Program-made: the position numbers and the translations under genes | From: Ruegeria_B marisflavi | Lineage (GTDB): Bacteria; Pseudomonadota; Alphaproteobacteria; Rhodobacterales; Rhodobacteraceae | Assembly: GCF_025673445.1 (NCBI RefSeq) | Contig: NZ_JAOVQN010000003.1 | Coordinates: 1 to 64,000, forward strand | Length of the DNA: 64,000 nucleotides | Direction of reading: 5' to 3' | Shown: one piece after another, positions 34,193 to 43,516 of the stretch | Layout of the letters: each line of letters starts with the position of its first letter | How positions within the stretch are numbered: the stretch's first letter is position 1 | The notes under the pieces: model-generated | Databases searched by the model: none | Told to the model about the DNA's origin: nothing | What the model saw: only the letters and a program-made list of their open reading frames with translations

Positions 34193-34516
34193 TCAGATCG
34201 AGAACGACGTTCCGCAGCCGCACGACGAGGTAGCGTTCGGATTGTCGATGACAAAGCGGGCGCCGATTAACTCTTCGGTAAAGTCGATCGTGGCATTCTC
34301 CAGGAACGGCAGCGACACCGCATCGACAACCACCCGCTCCCCCTGTCCCTCGAGCACCAGATCGTCCTCCTTTGGTTCATCCAGGGCGATCTCGTATTGA
34401 AATCCTGAACAACCGCCGCCTTCGACAGCGACCCGCAATGCCTGACCCTGGCCAGAGGCGCCGATCTCGGCCAGCCGGGAAAAGGCGCGGTCAGTGACTT
34501 TAGGGGGCAAGAGCAT
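34193..34516 (-). CDS. erpA: Iron-sulfur cluster A-type carrier (ErpA/IscA family)
   Basis: This 107-residue HesB/IscA protein has the three cluster-binding cysteines Cys36 (GGGCSGFQY), Cys99 and Cys101 (SSCGCGTSF). It delivers Fe-S clusters to apoproteins. The ATG at 34516 has GGAGA upstream and gives the usual MLLPPKVTDRAF start; an ATG at 34528 adds four residues. Whether it corresponds to ErpA or IscA cannot be settled from sequence. It is divergent from dgt and convergent with the EamA gene. Confidence 0.87.
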   Translation of the reverse strand: MLLPPKVTDRAFSRLAEIGASGQGQALRVAVEGGGCSGFQYEIALDEPKEDDLVLEGQGERVVVDAVSLPFLENATIDFTEELIGARFVIDNPNATSSCGCGTSFSI

Positions 34517-34592
34517 GGCCGTCTCCACGGTTTCAATCTGCGGTATCGTGCAATATAGAAAGCCCGAGGACAGGCGACAAGGACTTGAACGA

Positions 34593-35750
34593 GTGACAAG
34601 AGCGGGGTTCGCGTCGGATCCGGCCCGGACGCGGGGGCGTCTGGTGACCGAGGAGGAAAGTGTGTTCCGGTCGTGTTTTCAGCGCGACCGGGACCGGATT
34701 ATTCACGCCAGTGCCTTTCGGCGCCTGAAGCACAAGACACAAGTCTTTGTCGAACACGAGGGCGACAATTACCGCACGCGGCTGACCCACTCCATCGAGG
34801 TGGCGCAAGTTGCCCGCACCATCGCCGGCGCGTTGAACCTGAACGCGGAACTGACCGAGGCGGTGGCACTGGCGCATGACCTCGGTCACACGCCCTTTGG
34901 CCACACGGGCGAGGACGCGCTGCATGCCCTGATGGCGCCATATGGCGGGTTTGACCACAACGCGCAGGCGATCCGCATCGTCACCAGTCTGGAACGCCAT
35001 TATGCGGCCTTCGATGGGCTGAACCTGACCTGGGAAACGCTCGAGGCGATCGCCAAGCACAACGGCCCGGTGCTGGGCGAATTGCCTTGGGCGCTGGCCG
35101 AATGCAACGTGGCCTTCGACCTGGAACTACACACCCATGCCAGTGCGGAGGCGCAGGTCGCAGCTCTGTCGGACGATATCGCCTATAACAATCATGACCT
35201 GCATGACGGGTTGCGTGCCGGGCTTTTCACCGACGCACAGATCACCGGCTTGCCTATTGTGGGAGAGTGTTACGCCGAGGTCGACAGGCTTTACCCCCAG
35301 ACAGATGCGCTGCGCCGCAGGCACGAGGCGCTGCGCCGGGTTTTTGGCGTAATGGTATCGGACGTGATCGAAACCTCGCGCGCCGCGCTGATCGCGTCGG
35401 GGGCGCAAACGGTCGAGGATGTCCGCTCCCTTGGTCATCCGGTGATCCGGTTTTCAGATACGGTCTGGCGCGACCTCAAGGTGATCCGCGCCTTTCTTTT
35501 CACACGGATGTATCGGGCGCCTTCGGTGATGGAAAAACGGACCCAGGTCGCAAAGGTGGTCGAGGACCTGTTTCCCATCTATCTAAGCGATCCGCATCAG
35601 ATGCCCGAACGCTGGCATCCAGAGATCGACGCTGCGTCCGATGAAACGGCGCTGGCCCGGATCGTCTCGGACTACATCGCAGGTATGACCGACCGCTTCG
35701 CCCTGTTGGATCATGCCCGGCTGACCGGGGCCGATCCGGCCCGGATTTGA
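34593..35750 (+). CDS. dgt: Deoxyguanosinetriphosphate triphosphohydrolase (dGTPase-like)
   Basis: A 385-residue HD-superfamily enzyme that hydrolyses dNTPs to the nucleoside and tripolyphosphate. It has SAFRRLKHKTQVF, THSIEVAQVART with the first metal His, ALAHDLGHTPFGHTGED with the HD pair, and a later LSDDIAYNNHDL Asp. I place the start at the GTG 34593 with AAGGA upstream; the open frame extends to 34494 but that would overlap the divergent erpA start. It is followed 72 nt later by argS. Confidence 0.9.
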   Translation: MTRAGFASDPARTRGRLVTEEESVFRSCFQRDRDRIIHASAFRRLKHKTQVFVEHEGDNYRTRLTHSIEVAQVARTIAGALNLNAELTEAVALAHDLGHTPFGHTGEDALHALMAPYGGFDHNAQAIRIVTSLERHYAAFDGLNLTWETLEAIAKHNGPVLGELPWALAECNVAFDLELHTHASAEAQVAALSDDIAYNNHDLHDGLRAGLFTDAQITGLPIVGECYAEVDRLYPQTDALRRRHEALRRVFGVMVSDVIETSRAALIASGAQTVEDVRSLGHPVIRFSDTVWRDLKVIRAFLFTRMYRAPSVMEKRTQVAKVVEDLFPIYLSDPHQMPERWHPEIDAASDETALARIVSDYIAGMTDRFALLDHARLTGADPARI

Positions 35751-35822
35751 GCGGAAACTCACGGTTCCATTGACCTTGCCGCTTTGCGTGGTAAACCGCC
35801 AACCAAGCAAAAGGACACAGAG

Positions 35823-37574
35823 ATGAACCTCTTTACCGAGATCCGCGCCCTGGTCGTGGCGGCACTGGAACAGATGCAAGCCGAGGGCGCGCTGCCCCAG
35901 GGCCTCGATTTCGCCAATATCGCGGTCGAACCGCCGCGCGATGCGCTGCACGGGGATATGGCCACCAATGCCGCCATGGTTCTGGCCAAACCGGCCGGTC
36001 AAAAACCGCGCGACATTGCCGAGGGGCTCGCCGCGAAACTGGCGGCCGATCCGCGCATTTCGAATACCGAGGTAGCAGGCCCGGGTTTTCTCAACCTGAC
36101 ACTGGCACATTCGATGTGGCAGAGGGTGGTGGGTGCAGTGCTGCGTCAGGGCACCGATTTCGGCAAGTCCGACATGGGCGTCGGCAAGAGCGCCAACGTC
36201 GAGTATGTCTCGGCCAACCCTACCGGACCGCTGCACGTGGGCCATTGCCGGGGCGCGGTGTTCGGCGATGCCCTGGCCGGGCTGCTGGAATATGCGGGCT
36301 ATGACGTGACCCGCGAATACTGGATAAATGACGGCGGCGCGCAGGTCGATGTGCTGGCGCGCTCGGCCTATGAAAGGTACCGCGAGGCCAACGGTCTGGA
36401 TTTCGAGGTCAAGGAAGGGCTCTATCCCGGCGATTATCTGGTGCCGGTCGGTGAGGCGCTGAAGGAGAAATTCGGCGACACCATGATCGACAAGCCGGAA
36501 AGCGAGTGGCTGGATCCGTTCCGCGATTTCACCATGGCCGCGATGATGGAACAGATCCGCGGCGACCTTGCGGCGCTGGGTGTCGAGATGGACGTCTGGT
36601 CCTCGGAACGTTCTTACTATGAAAGCGGCAAGATCGAGCGCACGCTGCAAGAGCTGACCGATTTGGGGCTGATCTATCGCGGCACGCTGGAACCGCCAAA
36701 GGGCAAGGCCCCGCCTGAGGATTGGGAGCCGCGTGAGCAGATGCTATTCAAGGCGACCGACTATGGCGATGATGTCGACCGTCCCGTACAGAAGTCCGAC
36801 GGCGGCTGGACCTATTTTGCACCTGATCTCGCCTATCACTATGACAAGGTGAAACGCGGGTTCGACGTGATTATCGACGTGTTCGGGGCTGACCACGGCG
36901 GCTATGTTAAACGGATGAAGGCGATTGTCGCTGCGCTGGATACCGAAAAGCGCGTGTCGTTCGACATCAAGCTGTGTCAGTTGGTCAAGCTGTTCAAGAA
37001 CGGCGAACCGTTCAAGATGTCCAAGCGGGCAGGGACCTTTATCACCCTGCGCGACGTGATCGACCAGGTTGGCCCGGATGTGACCCGGTTCGTTATGCTG
37101 ACCCGCCGTAACGACGCGCCGCTGGATTTCGATTTCGACAAGGTGCTGGAGCAGAGCCGCGAGAACCCGGTTTTCTACGTGCAATACGCCCATGCCCGGG
37201 TATCCTCGGTACTGAGACGGGCGGCCGACGCGGGCATTGCCACCGATGACGCCACGCTGGCCACGGCTGATCTCACGTTGCTGAACCACGAGAGCGAGAT
37301 TGCCGTGACCCGCAAGCTGGCCGAATGGCCACGTCTGGTCGAGATTGCCGCGCGCACCAACGAGCCGCACAGGATTGCTTTCTACCTCTACGAGCTTGCC
37401 GGCGAGTTTCATTCGCTGTGGAACCGTGGAAACGAAGTGACCGAGCTCAGGTTCATCCAAGATGGCGAGGCCGCCACTAGCCAGGCAAAAATCGCATTGG
37501 CCCGTTCAGTGGCGGTTGTGATTTCGGCGGGTCTTGCTATTCTCGGAGTAACTCCAGCGGAGGAGATGCGGTAA
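35823..37574 (+). CDS. argS: Arginyl-tRNA synthetase
   Basis: A 583-residue class I synthetase. The HIGH motif appears as LHVGH in SANPTGPLHVGHCRGA (about 131-146), the KMSKS equivalent as FKMSKRAGTF near 396-405, and the C-terminal DALR anticodon-binding domain ends with LGVTPAEEM. The ATG at 35823 has AAAGGACA upstream. It heads an apparent run argS, SPOR, nagZ, scpA, scpB. Confidence 0.96.
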   Translation: MNLFTEIRALVVAALEQMQAEGALPQGLDFANIAVEPPRDALHGDMATNAAMVLAKPAGQKPRDIAEGLAAKLAADPRISNTEVAGPGFLNLTLAHSMWQRVVGAVLRQGTDFGKSDMGVGKSANVEYVSANPTGPLHVGHCRGAVFGDALAGLLEYAGYDVTREYWINDGGAQVDVLARSAYERYREANGLDFEVKEGLYPGDYLVPVGEALKEKFGDTMIDKPESEWLDPFRDFTMAAMMEQIRGDLAALGVEMDVWSSERSYYESGKIERTLQELTDLGLIYRGTLEPPKGKAPPEDWEPREQMLFKATDYGDDVDRPVQKSDGGWTYFAPDLAYHYDKVKRGFDVIIDVFGADHGGYVKRMKAIVAALDTEKRVSFDIKLCQLVKLFKNGEPFKMSKRAGTFITLRDVIDQVGPDVTRFVMLTRRNDAPLDFDFDKVLEQSRENPVFYVQYAHARVSSVLRRAADAGIATDDATLATADLTLLNHESEIAVTRKLAEWPRLVEIAARTNEPHRIAFYLYELAGEFHSLWNRGNEVTELRFIQDGEAATSQAKIALARSVAVVISAGLAILGVTPAEEMR

Positions 37575-37668
37575 TCGAAACAAAACCGCCCGAACCGCTG
37601 GCCGAGGCAGTAGCAAGAAGAACCTGAGCGTAGCCGTAGAGCTACGCGAATGGGCAGTGAGGCAGAGC

Positions 37669-38757
37669 ATGGCGAGTTTCGATTACACGGGTCGCGTGAA
37701 CCCGAACCAAGTGCAATACTCATACAAGGTGCCAGAGTTTGATGTGGCTGAGTTTCCCCTCGAGGAAGGTCGGTCGGAAGAGAGTATATCCGAGCAAGGA
37801 AGTCCCCGATTTGGCCGGATTGTCAGCCTACTGGGGGCGGCTGGCTCGCTGGCACTGGTCGTTGGAATCGGTGTCTGGGGTTACAAGCTTGTAATGCGGG
37901 ACGTAAGCGGCGTTCCGGTCGTGCGCGCGCTCGAAGGGCCGATGCGCATCCAACCCGAAAATCCAGGTGGATTGCCTGCCGATCACCAGGGTCTTGCGGT
38001 GAATACGGTCGCCGCACAGGGTGCCGCTGCACCTCCTGCGGATCGTCTAATGCTCGCGCCGCGCCCCGTGCCGCTCAGCGACGAAGACGTTCCAATGAGC
38101 GAGATCAAGCCGATTCCAGCTTCGCTTTCCAACACGGATGCAGTACGGCCCGAAACGGTAGAAGCCTTCCGGAACGGACAGATAGATAAATTGGTCCAAG
38201 AACTTACACGGGGCGCAGGTCAACTTTCTGGGAGCGAAAACGCTTTGCTGGAGGAAGAAAAGACAGAACTGGCTTCGATCGAGCAACCCGCGCCGTTGAC
38301 AGCTATTGATCCCGCGGATCTGGCGCAGGCGACTTCTGGCAACGCACTTGTCGGAGAGACAGGGGTCCACCGGTCTCTGCGACCGATGGCGCGACCGGGT
38401 CGCGCCGTACCCAGCGATAGCTCGGCGATGGCCGCAACCAATGCCGCGGTCAAGGCTGCGCTAGGCACGGCCACAGCCGTTGATCTGGACCCCGAAGCGT
38501 TGTCGGCCGGGACACGCCTGGCCCAACTTGGTGCTTATGACACGCCGGATATCGCGCGCGCCGAATGGGATCGCCTCTATGGCCGTTTCGGTGAATACAT
38601 GGATGGAAAGCAGCGCGTCATTCAAGAGGCGTCCAGCGGCGGACGTACCTTCTACCGGCTTCGTGCCGCGGGGTTCGACGACCTGAGTGAGGCGCGTCAT
38701 TTCTGTTCGGTTCTGGTTGCGGAACGTGCCGATTGCATCCCGGTGACGACACGGTGA
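37669..38757 (+). CDS. SPOR-domain, single-pass membrane protein
   Basis: A 362-residue protein with a cytoplasmic N-terminus, one transmembrane helix near 50-71 (IVSLLGAAGSLALVVGIGVW), a long low-complexity periplasmic linker and a C-terminal SPOR domain (RLAQLGAYDTPDIARAEWDR...SSGGRTFYRLRAAGF). SPOR domains bind denuded peptidoglycan at the division septum. The ATG at 37669 has GAGG upstream. Its stop overlaps the nagZ start, consistent with a joint role in cell-wall turnover. Confidence 0.88.
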   Translation: MASFDYTGRVNPNQVQYSYKVPEFDVAEFPLEEGRSEESISEQGSPRFGRIVSLLGAAGSLALVVGIGVWGYKLVMRDVSGVPVVRALEGPMRIQPENPGGLPADHQGLAVNTVAAQGAAAPPADRLMLAPRPVPLSDEDVPMSEIKPIPASLSNTDAVRPETVEAFRNGQIDKLVQELTRGAGQLSGSENALLEEEKTELASIEQPAPLTAIDPADLAQATSGNALVGETGVHRSLRPMARPGRAVPSDSSAMAATNAAVKAALGTATAVDLDPEALSAGTRLAQLGAYDTPDIARAEWDRLYGRFGEYMDGKQRVIQEASSGGRTFYRLRAAGFDDLSEARHFCSVLVAERADCIPVTTR

Positions 38758-39761
38758 GTTGCGGCGCGACCATCCTCGATGCCGAGGGTCTGCGCCTCAG
38801 TGCGGATGAGAAGGCACTGTTTCGAGACGCCGACCCGTTCGGTTTCATCCTGTTCGGGCGCAATATCGATACAGCGGATCAAGTACGCGCCCTTTGTTCC
38901 GACTTTCGCGAGGCGGTCGGGCGCGATTGCATCATCACGATCGACCAGGAGGGTGGCCGCGTCCAGCGGCTGCGCCCGCCGTTGGCGCGCAACTGGTTGC
39001 CGCCGCTCGATCACGTCGCGCGGGCGGGTGAGAATGCGGAACGGGCGATGTACCTGCGCTATCGCCTCATTGCCTCCGAGCTTCGTGACCTGGGGATAGA
39101 CAGCAATTGTGCCCCGATGCTGGACCTTGCGCGGGATCATACCCACGCCTTTCTGCGCAACCGCTGCTACGGTAGTGCGCCTGAGACGGTTGCCCGGTTG
39201 GGGCGGACCGTGGCCGATGGGCTGTTGGAGGGGGGCGTTCTTCCTGTGGTCAAGCATATGCCCGGCCATGGACGCGCAACACTCGACAGCCATCATGACC
39301 TGCCGCATGTTTCCTCGAGCAGCGAAGACCTCGATGACACCGATTTTACACCATTTCGTATACTCAACGACCTCCCACTTGGGATGACGGCGCATATTGT
39401 CCTTGACCAGATCGACCCGCGCCCGGCGACGATTTCCCCGGTCGTGATGGAGCTGATCCGCGAGCGGATCGGTTTTCAGGGGCTGATTATGACGGATGAT
39501 ATCTCGATGAAGGCATTGGCCGGTACCATCGCCGAAAAGACCGCGAAGGCTATCGCAGCGGGCTGCGATATCGCGCTGGTGTGTAACCAGACACTGAAGG
39601 ACCGCGAAGCCGCAGCACAAGCCGCCGGTCGAATGACTGGTCCGGCGCAAGCCCGGGCCGAGCGGGCGCTGGCCGTGCGTCATCCGCCAGCGGAACTTGA
39701 CATCACCGCCGCCGAAGCGGAACTATCGCGCCTCATGGGCGGGCAGGTGTATGACGGATAA
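38754..39761 (+). CDS. nagZ: Beta-N-acetylhexosaminidase NagZ
   Basis: A 335-residue glycoside hydrolase family 3 enzyme that removes GlcNAc from anhydromuropeptides during wall recycling. It has IDQEGGRVQRLRPP near 63-76, the KHMPGHGRATLDSHHDLP active loop near 167-184 with the catalytic His, and LIMTDDISMKAL with the nucleophile Asp. The GTG at 38754 overlaps the SPOR stop by 4 nt. The downstream scpA overlaps its end by 11 nt. anmK, another wall-recycling gene, lies further along the window. Confidence 0.93.
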   Translation: MSCGATILDAEGLRLSADEKALFRDADPFGFILFGRNIDTADQVRALCSDFREAVGRDCIITIDQEGGRVQRLRPPLARNWLPPLDHVARAGENAERAMYLRYRLIASELRDLGIDSNCAPMLDLARDHTHAFLRNRCYGSAPETVARLGRTVADGLLEGGVLPVVKHMPGHGRATLDSHHDLPHVSSSSEDLDDTDFTPFRILNDLPLGMTAHIVLDQIDPRPATISPVVMELIRERIGFQGLIMTDDISMKALAGTIAEKTAKAIAAGCDIALVCNQTLKDREAAAQAAGRMTGPAQARAERALAVRHPPAELDITAAEAELSRLMGGQVYDG

Positions 39762-40542
39762 CCTCTTTAGCGAAGATCAGACATCGGTGGCCGATCGCCT
39801 GGCCGCTGAAGCGCTGATCGTCGATGTGGACGGGTTCGAAGGGCCGCTCGACCTGCTGTTGACCCTATCGCGTACGCAAAAGGTGGATCTGCGCAAGATC
39901 TCGGTGCTGGAACTGGCACGGCAATACCTGGCCTTTGTCGAACGCGCCAAGGCGCTGCGTATCGAACTGGCTGCCGATTACCTGGTGATGGCGGCTTGGC
40001 TAGCCTTCCTGAAATCACGTCTGCTGCTGCCCCCAGACCCGGACGAGGACGGCCCTTCGGGCGAGGAACTGGCCGCGCATCTGGCGTTCCAGTTGGAGCG
40101 CCTCCAGGCGATGCGCGATGCCGCCGCCCGTCTGATGGCGCGCGACCAGCTTGGGCGAGACTTCTTCCGCCGGGGGCAGGGCGAGGATATCGCGCGGATC
40201 AGAACCGTCACCTATTCTGCCTCGCTGCTCGACCTGATGCAGGCCTATGCTCGCACCCGGACCCGGGACGAATTCCGACCCTTCGTGATGGACCGGGACA
40301 AGGTCTATACGATGGAACAGGCGCTGGAGCGGATGCGTGGCTTGATCGGTTTTGCCGGCAGTTGGACCGAAATGGCCAGTTATCTGCCCGAGGGCTGGGG
40401 GCTCGACCCTGTCCGCCGCCGTTCGGCGACAGCCGCGACCTTCGCGGCCTCGTTACAACTGGTCAAGGAAGGCCATCTGGAGATCCGTCAGGCCGACAGT
40501 TTCGCACCCATCCATGTGCGCAGAAAGGACCCCGAGACGTGA
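39751..40542 (+). CDS. scpA: Segregation and condensation protein A
   Basis: A 263-residue kleisin that bridges the SMC heads in the chromosome-condensing SMC-ScpAB complex. It shows FEGPLDLLLTLSRTQKVDLRKISVLELARQYL and LAADYLVMAAWLAFLKSRLLLP near its N-terminus, and a winged-helix C-terminal part. The ATG at 39751 lies inside nagZ (11-nt overlap). scpB follows with a 4-nt overlap. Confidence 0.95.
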   Translation: MTDNLFSEDQTSVADRLAAEALIVDVDGFEGPLDLLLTLSRTQKVDLRKISVLELARQYLAFVERAKALRIELAADYLVMAAWLAFLKSRLLLPPDPDEDGPSGEELAAHLAFQLERLQAMRDAAARLMARDQLGRDFFRRGQGEDIARIRTVTYSASLLDLMQAYARTRTRDEFRPFVMDRDKVYTMEQALERMRGLIGFAGSWTEMASYLPEGWGLDPVRRRSATAATFAASLQLVKEGHLEIRQADSFAPIHVRRKDPET

Positions 40543-41198
40543 GCGACCCGTCCGACGACCGCACCGAAAGCCTGTTCGAAGCACCGCCGTTGGCGGAACA
40601 GGAACGCATGGTAGAAGCAGTGTTGTTCGCCAGCCCAGAACCGGTGAGTCTGTCCGACCTGGCCGCGCGGATGCCCCATGGCAGCGACCCGGCGCAGGCC
40701 GTCGAATTGTTGCGCAAGCGCTATGAAGGGCGCGGCGTGCGGGTGGTTCAGGTCGGCGAGGCATGGGCCATTCGTACCGCGCCCGACCTTGGTTTCCTGA
40801 TGCAGAAGGAAACGGTCGAGACTCGCAAACTGTCGCGTGCAGCGATCGAGACCCTTGCGATCATCGCTTATCACCAACCGGTGACACGGGCCGAAATCGA
40901 AGAGATCCGCGGTGTATCGGTCTCGCGCGGAACTATTGACCAATTGTTGGAGATGGAGTGGATCAGGCTGGGGCGCCGCCGTATGACGCCCGGACGACCG
41001 GTCACCTTTGTGGTCACACCGCATTTCCTTGATCATTTCGGGTTGGAAAGCGCCCGCGACCTGCCCGGGTTGAAAGAGTTGCGCGCCGCCGGGCTACTGG
41101 AAAACCGGCCTCCGCCTGGCATGCTACCGATCAGCGAAGAACGCGAAGAGGACGAGGCAGATACCGGACAACCGGAGTTATTTGAAGGCGAGGGATAG
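40539..41198 (+). CDS. scpB: Segregation and condensation protein B
   Basis: A 219-residue partner of ScpA with two winged helices, including MVEAVLFASPEPVSLSDLAARM and LSRAAIETLAIIAYHQPVTRAEIEEIRGVS, then a family-typical DQLLEMEWIRLGRRRMTPGRP. The GTG at 40539 overlaps the scpA stop. An acidic C-terminal tail (SEEREEDEADTGQPELFEGEG) closes it. Confidence 0.95.
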   Translation: MSDPSDDRTESLFEAPPLAEQERMVEAVLFASPEPVSLSDLAARMPHGSDPAQAVELLRKRYEGRGVRVVQVGEAWAIRTAPDLGFLMQKETVETRKLSRAAIETLAIIAYHQPVTRAEIEEIRGVSVSRGTIDQLLEMEWIRLGRRRMTPGRPVTFVVTPHFLDHFGLESARDLPGLKELRAAGLLENRPPPGMLPISEEREEDEADTGQPELFEGEG

Positions 41199-41262
41199 TC
41201 GCGCCCTGAAATCTCCCAATTTTGACACTACATTCCTGATGGGCAGTAAAAGGAACGAGAGA

Positions 41263-41484
41263 ATGAATATGAACCAGCTGATCGACATGATTGTGCGCAC
41301 GGTCATTCGGCGGGCGGTCAATTCAGGTGTAAACGCGGGCTTCGATGCGGTGTCGAAACTCGGTCAAAGAAGTACCCCGGAAGCGAAGAACAAGACTCAG
41401 GGCAAGCCGCAACCAGATCCGGAGCGTGAAAAGCTGCGCGCAATGCGTCAGGCGCGCCGTGCCGCGCGATCCTCGCAAGGCTAA
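41263..41484 (+). CDS. Small basic hypothetical protein after scpB
   Basis: A 73-residue basic protein: an N-terminal amphipathic segment (MNQLIDMIVRTVIRRAVNSG) followed by a charged tail (PDPEREKLRAMRQARRAARS). AAAAGGA precedes the ATG; an upstream in-frame ATG at 41239 is possible. Similar small proteins follow scpB in related genomes as far as I recall. No function is known to me. Confidence 0.6.
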   Translation: MNMNQLIDMIVRTVIRRAVNSGVNAGFDAVSKLGQRSTPEAKNKTQGKPQPDPEREKLRAMRQARRAARSSQG

Positions 41485-41495
41485 GTCTCAGCCGT

Positions 41496-42575
41496 TCAAG
41501 TTGGGGCCTTGAAGTGTTTCGAGAGCTTCAGACCCTGCCCCTGATAGTTCGAAGCGATTCCCGCGCCGTAAAGCTGCGTCGGGCGCTCTGACATTTTCTC
41601 GTAGACCAGCCTGCCGACGATCTGACCGTGTTCCAGCACAAACGGCGCTTCGTGGCAGCGAACTTCCAGAACGCCGCGCGACCCGGCACCGCCTGCCTCA
41701 GCATGGCCAAAGCCGGGGTCGAAAAAGCCCGCATAATGCACCCTGAATTCCCCAACCATGGCAAGATAGGGCGCCATCTCGGCCGCGTAGAGTGGCGGGA
41801 TATGCACCGCCTCACGGCTCACGAGGATGTAAAAGGCACCAGGGTCGAGGATGATGCGCCCATCGCTGGAGCGCACCTCTTCCCAGTATTCGGCCGGGTC
41901 ATAGGCGGCAATACGGTCCAGATCGATAACGCCGGTATGGGGTTTCGCCCGGTACCCCACCAGATCGCTGCCAGGCAGGCGCAGATCGACGGAAAATCCC
42001 AGCCCGTCCTGAACGACGGCAGGTCCATCGACCAAGGGCGTCTGGGCATGTAAGGCGCGAAGGTCATCGTCGCTCAGGCTGGCCTGGCCGCAGCGAAAGC
42101 GGATCTGGTTCAATCGCATTCCCGGACGCACAAGAACCGAAAAAGATCTGGGGCAGATCTCGGCATAGAGTGGGCCGGAATACCCGGCTGGAATCCGGTC
42201 GAATTCTATTCCGCCGTCAGTGATGGTACGCGTCAGCAGGTCCAGCCTTCCGGTCGAACTCTTGGCATTGGCCACTGCGCTGACATCGTCGGGCAAGGCC
42301 AGTGATTCCATAAGCGGAACCAGGTAGACGCACCCTTTTTCCAGAACCGCTCCCTGGCTTAGATCAATACGATGCATCTCGAATTCGTTCAGGCGGCTAG
42401 AAACGCTGTTTCCGGCCCCGGCCAAGAATGAAGCACGTACGCGATACGCAACGTTTCCCAGTCGCAAATCCAAGCTTGCGGGTTGAACCTGCGCCGGCAG
42501 CACCGGCGGCAGCGCGCGGATATGGCCCGAGGCTATCATTGCCTCGATCTGCTGGTTCGGACAAACGCCCGTCAT
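41496..42575 (-). CDS. dcd: Double-domain 2'-deoxycytidine 5'-triphosphate deaminase
   Basis: A 359-residue protein roughly twice the length of ordinary Dcd (about 190). Each half resembles the dUTPase/Dcd trimer fold: the N-terminal half has LPAQVQPASLDLRLG and NAKSSTGRLDLLTR, and the C-terminal half has YLAMVGEFRVHYAGFFDPGFGH and SRGVLEVRCHEAPF. Long forms are known in alphaproteobacteria. Its role is dUTP supply for dTMP synthesis and control of dCTP. It lies just downstream of tRNA-Pro on the same strand. Confidence 0.87.
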   Translation of the reverse strand: MTGVCPNQQIEAMIASGHIRALPPVLPAQVQPASLDLRLGNVAYRVRASFLAGAGNSVSSRLNEFEMHRIDLSQGAVLEKGCVYLVPLMESLALPDDVSAVANAKSSTGRLDLLTRTITDGGIEFDRIPAGYSGPLYAEICPRSFSVLVRPGMRLNQIRFRCGQASLSDDDLRALHAQTPLVDGPAVVQDGLGFSVDLRLPGSDLVGYRAKPHTGVIDLDRIAAYDPAEYWEEVRSSDGRIILDPGAFYILVSREAVHIPPLYAAEMAPYLAMVGEFRVHYAGFFDPGFGHAEAGGAGSRGVLEVRCHEAPFVLEHGQIVGRLVYEKMSERPTQLYGAGIASNYQGQGLKLSKHFKAPT

Positions 42576-42637
42576 CCCATCTCCCCCGTCCTACAGAGGC
42601 CCTGGTTTGCCATTTTTTCGTTACGTCGGTTGAATTT

Positions 42638-42714
42638 GGTCGGGCTAGCAGGACTCGAACCTGCGACCTTCCGTCCCCCAGACGGACGCGCTACCAGGCT
42701 GCGCCATAGCCCGA
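42638..42714 (-). tRNA. tRNA-Pro (anticodon GGG)
   Basis: On the minus strand the acceptor stem CGGGCTA pairs with TAGCCCG, discriminator A, and CCA is encoded. The D arm contains GGCGCAGCCTGGTAGCGC, the anticodon arm CCGTCTGGGGGACGG gives the 7-nt loop with anticodon GGG, and the T arm is GCAGGTTCGAGTCCTGC. The fold is complete, 77 nt with CCA. Confidence 0.95.
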
Positions 42715-42774
42715 CGTTGGAGTGTTCATACCGGTTTTCGCGGCAGGGGCAAGGGGAAAACATAACCTTTTTCG

Positions 42775-43500
42775 TTACCCGGCCTGCCGGGAAAGCCAGC
42801 CTTTCAACTGATCGACCAAGGGTTGGATTTCCGCTTGCGAAGCTGGGGTTAGGACTGTGACTTGCGAAAGTAAACCAAGCAGTCCGGGCGGTGCTTCGGT
42901 TTCTTCGTCGCTTGCATCCACGATCTCACTTCCTTCTTCAGAAGCGATGTGCTCTTCCTCTGCCTCCGCCTCGTCTTCAAGCCTGCCAGCAGCTGATAGG
43001 GTTACGATTTTGACACCGTCCGCAACCTCATCATCGTCATTGTCATTCGGCGCGTCAGAACCGTCTGCTACCAAGGGTTCAGAAACAATATCTGGGAACA
43101 GGGAGCCCAGGCCGTTGTCCTCGCCCAGGTCCATGTCGATCTGCACGGCTCCCGCCGGCAATTGCTTGGGGGCATGGAACTTAACAACATTGCCGTCGTC
43201 TTCCAAATCGGCGCCCGCCGAATCGTCAAGGCTCTGAGAAAATGAGGCGATATGGCTCACACCTTGTTCGCGCAGGGCTTTCTGGACGCCCTTGATGGTC
43301 ATGCCATCGTCGTGCAGCAGCTTCTTGATCCCGCCCAGAAGTTGCATGTCAGCTGGACGATAATAGCGTCGACCACCAGCGCGTTTCACCGGTTTGACCT
43401 GGCTGAACTTGCTCTCCCAGAACCGCAGAACATGTGCCTGAACGCCGAGCCATTCCGCGACTTCGGATATAGTACGAAATGCATCCGGCGACTTGCCCAT
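42775..43500 (-). CDS. MerR-family transcriptional regulator downstream of ihfA
   Basis: A 241-residue protein with an N-terminal MerR helix-turn-helix (FRTISEVAEWLGVQAHVLRFWESKF, residues 8-32, then RRYYRPADMQLLGGIKKLL). The remainder is a strongly acidic, low-complexity region without an effector domain or metal cysteines, ending in a short hydrophobic helix region. This is the conserved MerR gene that follows ihfA in alphaproteobacteria. Its ligand and targets are unknown. Confidence 0.88.
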   Translation of the reverse strand: MGKSPDAFRTISEVAEWLGVQAHVLRFWESKFSQVKPVKRAGGRRYYRPADMQLLGGIKKLLHDDGMTIKGVQKALREQGVSHIASFSQSLDDSAGADLEDDGNVVKFHAPKQLPAGAVQIDMDLGEDNGLGSLFPDIVSEPLVADGSDAPNDNDDDEVADGVKIVTLSAAGRLEDEAEAEEEHIASEEGSEIVDASDEETEAPPGLLGLLSQVTVLTPASQAEIQPLVDQLKGWLSRQAG

Positions 43501-43516
43501 GAGCTATGCCTTTGAC

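Noticed and set aside
37628..37647. Short inverted repeat between argS and the SPOR gene considered as a terminator
   Set aside because: The stem is only about 6 bp with no T run, and the genes on both sides look like one transcription unit.
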